Assembly (NCBI GenBank): GCA_002420115.1
Contig: DIHK01000011.1
Location: 19,018 to 44,823 of the forward strand
DNA from: Nitrospira sp. UBA5698
Lineage (GTDB): Bacteria; Nitrospirota; Nitrospiria; Nitrospirales; Nitrospiraceae
DNA: 25,806 nucleotides
Direction of reading: 5' to 3'
Shown in pieces: positions 23,222 through 25,806 of this stretch; within the stretch, counting starts at the first letter, position 1, and the number at the start of each line of letters is the position of its first letter. The notes under the pieces were generated by a model. That model did not search any database. It saw nothing but the letters and a program-made list of their open reading frames with translations, and was not told the origin of the DNA. Both the position numbers and the translations under genes were made by a program.

Positions 23222-24562
23222 GTGTTTAAAAAAGTGCTGATCGCCAATCGTGGAGAAATTGCGCTGCGAGTCATTCGCGCGTGCAAGGAGCTCGGTATTC
23301 AGACCGTCGCGATTCATTCCGAGGCGGATGCTCTTGCGATGCATGTCCGGGCGGCTGATGAAAAAGTCTGTGTCGGACCGGCCGATTCTGCGCTGAGTTA
23401 TCGGAACATCCCCAATGTCTTGAGCGCCGCGGAGATTACCGGAGTCGATGCGATTCATCCCGGGTATGGGTTTCTCTCGGAAAACGCCCATTTTGCCGAA
23501 GTGTGCGAATCGATCGGGATCAAGTTCATTGGGCCCAGCTCTGAAAATATCGCCATGATGGGGGACAAAGCGAAAGCACGAGAGATTGTTGCGAAGCGAG
23601 GTCTTCCCGTCACTCCAGGGAGCCCCGGTGAAGTGCGGAGTGAGGAAGATGCGTTACAGGCTGCGCAGAAGATTGGGTTCCCGGTTATCATCAAAGCCAC
23701 GGCTGGTGGGGGAGGCCGTGGGATGCGCGTCGTCAATCGAGCCGAAGACTTGGGGCGAGCCTTTCAAGCCGCGCAAGCTGAGGCTAAATCGACGTTTGGG
23801 AACGACGGCGTGTATCTTGAACGCTATTTCTTGGAACCGCGTCATATCGAAGTGCAGGTTTTGGCTGATCAGCAGGGCCGTGTGATTCATCTTGGGGAAC
23901 GTGACTGCTCCATCCAGCGGCGGCATCAGAAGCTGGTTGAGGAAACCCCATCCCCTGTCGTCGACGACAAGCTTCGTCGAGAGATTGGACGAGTGGCGGT
24001 AGAGGCGGTCAAAGCTGCGCACTATCGCAATGTCGGGACGGTGGAGTTTCTTCTTGATAAGGAACGGAACTTCTACTTCATGGAAGTCAATACCCGTATT
24101 CAAGTGGAGCATCCGATTACCGAAATGGTGACGGGTGTCGATTTGATCAAGGAACAGATTCGGCTTGCAGCCGGACATCCGCTCTCACTGCGCCAACAGG
24201 ACGTCGTGCTCACCGGCCACAGTCTGGAGTGCCGCATCAATGCGGAAGATCCTGAGAAGTTTACCCCGTCTCCCGGAACCATCGCCAAATACAGTCCCCC
24301 GGGAGGATTCGGCGTTCGAGTGGATTCTGCGATGGAGTCAGGCTCGATCGTTGTACCACATTACGATTCGATGATTGCGAAGCTGATCACGCATGGTCGT
24401 GATCGACAGGAGTCGTTGGCACGGATGCGACGAGCGTTGGGCGAATTTGTGATTGACGGGATCAAGACGACGATCCCGCTTCATCGCCGGATCCTTGATG
24501 ACCCTGATTTTCAGAAGGGTCATGTTTCGACCACATTCTTGGAGCATTTCTTGGCAAGGTAG
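23222..24562 (+). CDS. accC: Acetyl-CoA carboxylase biotin carboxylase subunit
   Basis: This ATP-grasp enzyme carboxylates the biotin on AccB using bicarbonate. It begins FKKVLIANRGEIALRVIRAC. The ATP-binding glycine loop is TAGGGGRGMRVV, and the metal and catalytic region is EVNTRIQVEHPITEMVTGVD. HLGERDCSIQRRHQK is another signature. The length of 446 is standard for AccC. The start is GTG 23222 with GGAG 7 bases upstream. It is the last clear member of the aroQ-efp-accB-accC unit; accA and accD are elsewhere. Confidence 0.97.
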   Translation: MFKKVLIANRGEIALRVIRACKELGIQTVAIHSEADALAMHVRAADEKVCVGPADSALSYRNIPNVLSAAEITGVDAIHPGYGFLSENAHFAEVCESIGIKFIGPSSENIAMMGDKAKAREIVAKRGLPVTPGSPGEVRSEEDALQAAQKIGFPVIIKATAGGGGRGMRVVNRAEDLGRAFQAAQAEAKSTFGNDGVYLERYFLEPRHIEVQVLADQQGRVIHLGERDCSIQRRHQKLVEETPSPVVDDKLRREIGRVAVEAVKAAHYRNVGTVEFLLDKERNFYFMEVNTRIQVEHPITEMVTGVDLIKEQIRLAAGHPLSLRQQDVVLTGHSLECRINAEDPEKFTPSPGTIAKYSPPGGFGVRVDSAMESGSIVVPHYDSMIAKLITHGRDRQESLARMRRALGEFVIDGIKTTIPLHRRILDDPDFQKGHVSTTFLEHFLAR

Positions 24563-24766
24563 CCGGTGACCGTTCCTTCCTGATCCTCCCGTGTTCGGAT
24601 TTCCCCCTGGGCGCGAGTTCGTTTCCTTGGTCCGCGACAGTCCACCTGTGTACCGAGTTGAATCGGTGTGCCGGAATGATCATGTGTCTTGGGATTGAGG
24701 AAACGTGATTCTTGGCAGTCTTCCTGATAGGATAACGAGATGTCTTCGTGCGAGTGCGGGTGATGT

Positions 24767-25806
24767 ATGCGACGAATTGGATTGATTTTGAGCGTCTTAG
24801 CCGTCGGTGTCGGCATCGGAGGCTACGTGTTTTTCAACGGGGAGCGGAAGCCCCCTGTTCGATACCGAACGGCGCCGGTTGAGCGCGGGCAGGTGATTTC
24901 AGTCGTCAGTGCAACTGGGACGATCAACCCCGTGGTATCCGTCCAGGTGGGGACGCAAGTATCGGGCATGATCAAGAGTCTGCACGCTGACTTCAATTCT
25001 CGCGTCAAGGTTGGGGATATTGTGGCGGTCATTGACCCGGAGCCGTTCAAGGCTCGTCGGGAACAGGCTGCAAGCAATCTGGATATGGCGCGGGCGAGCG
25101 TCGCGCGTGCGAGAGCCGAATTGGCCCAACGAAAACGAGAACTCAGTCGTGTAGAAGTGTTGTTGCCGGAGCAGTTTGTTTCACAAAATGATGCCGATGT
25201 TGCCACAACGAACTACCAAAATGCTGAGGCGCAACTCCGCGTCACTGAGGCACAGGTCAAGCAGGCAGAGGCGGCGGTGAATGCCGCGGATCTTGAGCTG
25301 AAATATACGGTGATCCGTTCTCCGGTTGAGGGGATTGTGGTAGCGCGCAACATCGAGGTTGGACAGACGGTAGCATCCAGCTTCGCCACGCCCAATCTCT
25401 TTCTCATCGCGCTTGATTTGACGAAAATGCAAGTCGACACGAATGTCAGCGAATCGGATATCGGGGGGATGTCGGAGGGAAAGGAAGCCGTCTTTACCGT
25501 CGACGCCTACCCAGGGATCTCGTTTACGGGTATCGTGAAGCAGGTTCGGCTCGCACCGATCAGTGTCCAGAATGTTGTGACGTACAATGTGGTGGTTAGT
25601 GTGGATAACGCCGATTTGCGACTCAAGCCCGGTATGACTGCGAATGTCTCAATTGTGGTCGCGCAGAAGGATCAGGTTCTCAAGGTTCCCAATGCAGCGC
25701 TCAGATTTGTGCCTCCGAAAGGCGAAGGGAGTCCGCGCGACGTCGGTGGACGCTCGTCGAAGGGAGACGCGGCTCGTCCGGTTACGCTCGACGGGAGAAC
25801 CCTGGA
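24767..25806 (+). CDS. MacA-like periplasmic adaptor of a tripartite efflux system (3' end cut)
   Basis: An open frame of 346 codons runs off the window edge. It begins MRRIGLILSVLAVGVGIGGY, a single N-terminal membrane anchor. A lipoyl/barrel half follows (SATGTINPVVSVQVGTQVSG), then KVGDIVAVIDPEPFKARREQ. Next is a long alpha-hairpin rich in alanine, arginine and glutamate, the returning YTVIRSPVEGIVVARNIEVG, and the beta-barrel with LRLKPGMTANVSIVV. This order matches the HlyD/MacA membrane-fusion family, with closest resemblance to MacA. A macB-like ABC transporter gene would be expected just downstream. A glycine/arginine-rich insertion (PPKGEGSPRDVGGRSSKGD) lies near the visible end. ATG 24763 is in another frame and is rejected. 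Confidence 0.9.
   Translation, partial: MRRIGLILSVLAVGVGIGGYVFFNGERKPPVRYRTAPVERGQVISVVSATGTINPVVSVQVGTQVSGMIKSLHADFNSRVKVGDIVAVIDPEPFKARREQAASNLDMARASVARARAELAQRKRELSRVEVLLPEQFVSQNDADVATTNYQNAEAQLRVTEAQVKQAEAAVNAADLELKYTVIRSPVEGIVVARNIEVGQTVASSFATPNLFLIALDLTKMQVDTNVSESDIGGMSEGKEAVFTVDAYPGISFTGIVKQVRLAPISVQNVVTYNVVVSVDNADLRLKPGMTANVSIVVAQKDQVLKVPNAALRFVPPKGEGSPRDVGGRSSKGDAARPVTLDGRTL

Noticed and set aside
24563..24766. Additional gene or promoter before the MacA-like gene
   Set aside because: Minus-strand frames here are low-complexity shadows, and no pair of -35/-10 boxes with acceptable spacing was found.
1..25806. A new defence, secretion or biosynthetic system
   Set aside because: Almost all genes belong to known housekeeping families; the tatC/propeller pair is the nearest candidate but evidence for a system is thin.

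Overview
The window looks like a core-chromosome segment of a Gram-negative bacterium with moderate to high GC. I infer a Nitrospira-like member of the Nitrospirota from the mix of gene families, the lipoproteins and the gene order, but no marker here proves it. Nearly all of it is housekeeping genes. I see no rRNA, tRNA, insertion sequence, prophage or CRISPR array.

Layout. (1) 1-225, minus: the start of a DUF3391/HD-GYP-type signalling protein, cut by the window edge and divergent from radA. (2) 387-7458, plus: radA, a LolB-like lipoprotein, tsaB, rimI, a small YdcH-like (DUF465) protein, an atypical tatC, a secreted seven-repeat beta-propeller, a cyclophilin and an unrecognised lipoprotein. 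Several of these overlap by 4 bp. (3) 7525-8502, minus: a dolichol-phosphate-mannose-synthase-like glycosyltransferase. (4) 8811-10163, plus: an FprA/adrenodoxin-reductase-like flavoprotein, convergent with nadK (10188-11048, minus). (5) 11447-13873, plus: clpC, closed by a hairpin with an 18-bp perfect stem. (6) 14000-20674, plus: tsaD, hflX, nth, yicC, gmk, rpoZ and coaBC, mostly tightly packed, followed by a TPR protein. (7) 21518-24562, plus: aroQ, efp, accB and accC behind a strong promoter-like sequence. (8) 24767 to the edge, plus: a MacA-like efflux adaptor, truncated.

Functional links. TsaB and TsaD both belong to the t6A tRNA-modification machinery, and RimI is the usual neighbour of TsaB. 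RadA and Nth serve DNA repair. HflX, EF-P, RimI and YicC act on ribosomes or RNA. Gmk, RpoZ and CoaBC supply nucleotides, an RNA polymerase subunit and coenzyme A. AccB and AccC are half of acetyl-CoA carboxylase. The tatC/propeller/lipoprotein stretch concerns the cell envelope.

The most unusual single observation is hflX. Its conserved N-terminus and a well-spaced Shine-Dalgarno sequence lie upstream of any ATG, GTG or TTG, which suggests an ATC (or ATT) start codon. Others worth a look are a TatC lacking the expected N-terminal glutamate, DnaA-box-like repeats between the glycosyltransferase and reductase genes, and a G8 tract in the propeller gene. I did not find a convincing new multi-gene system.
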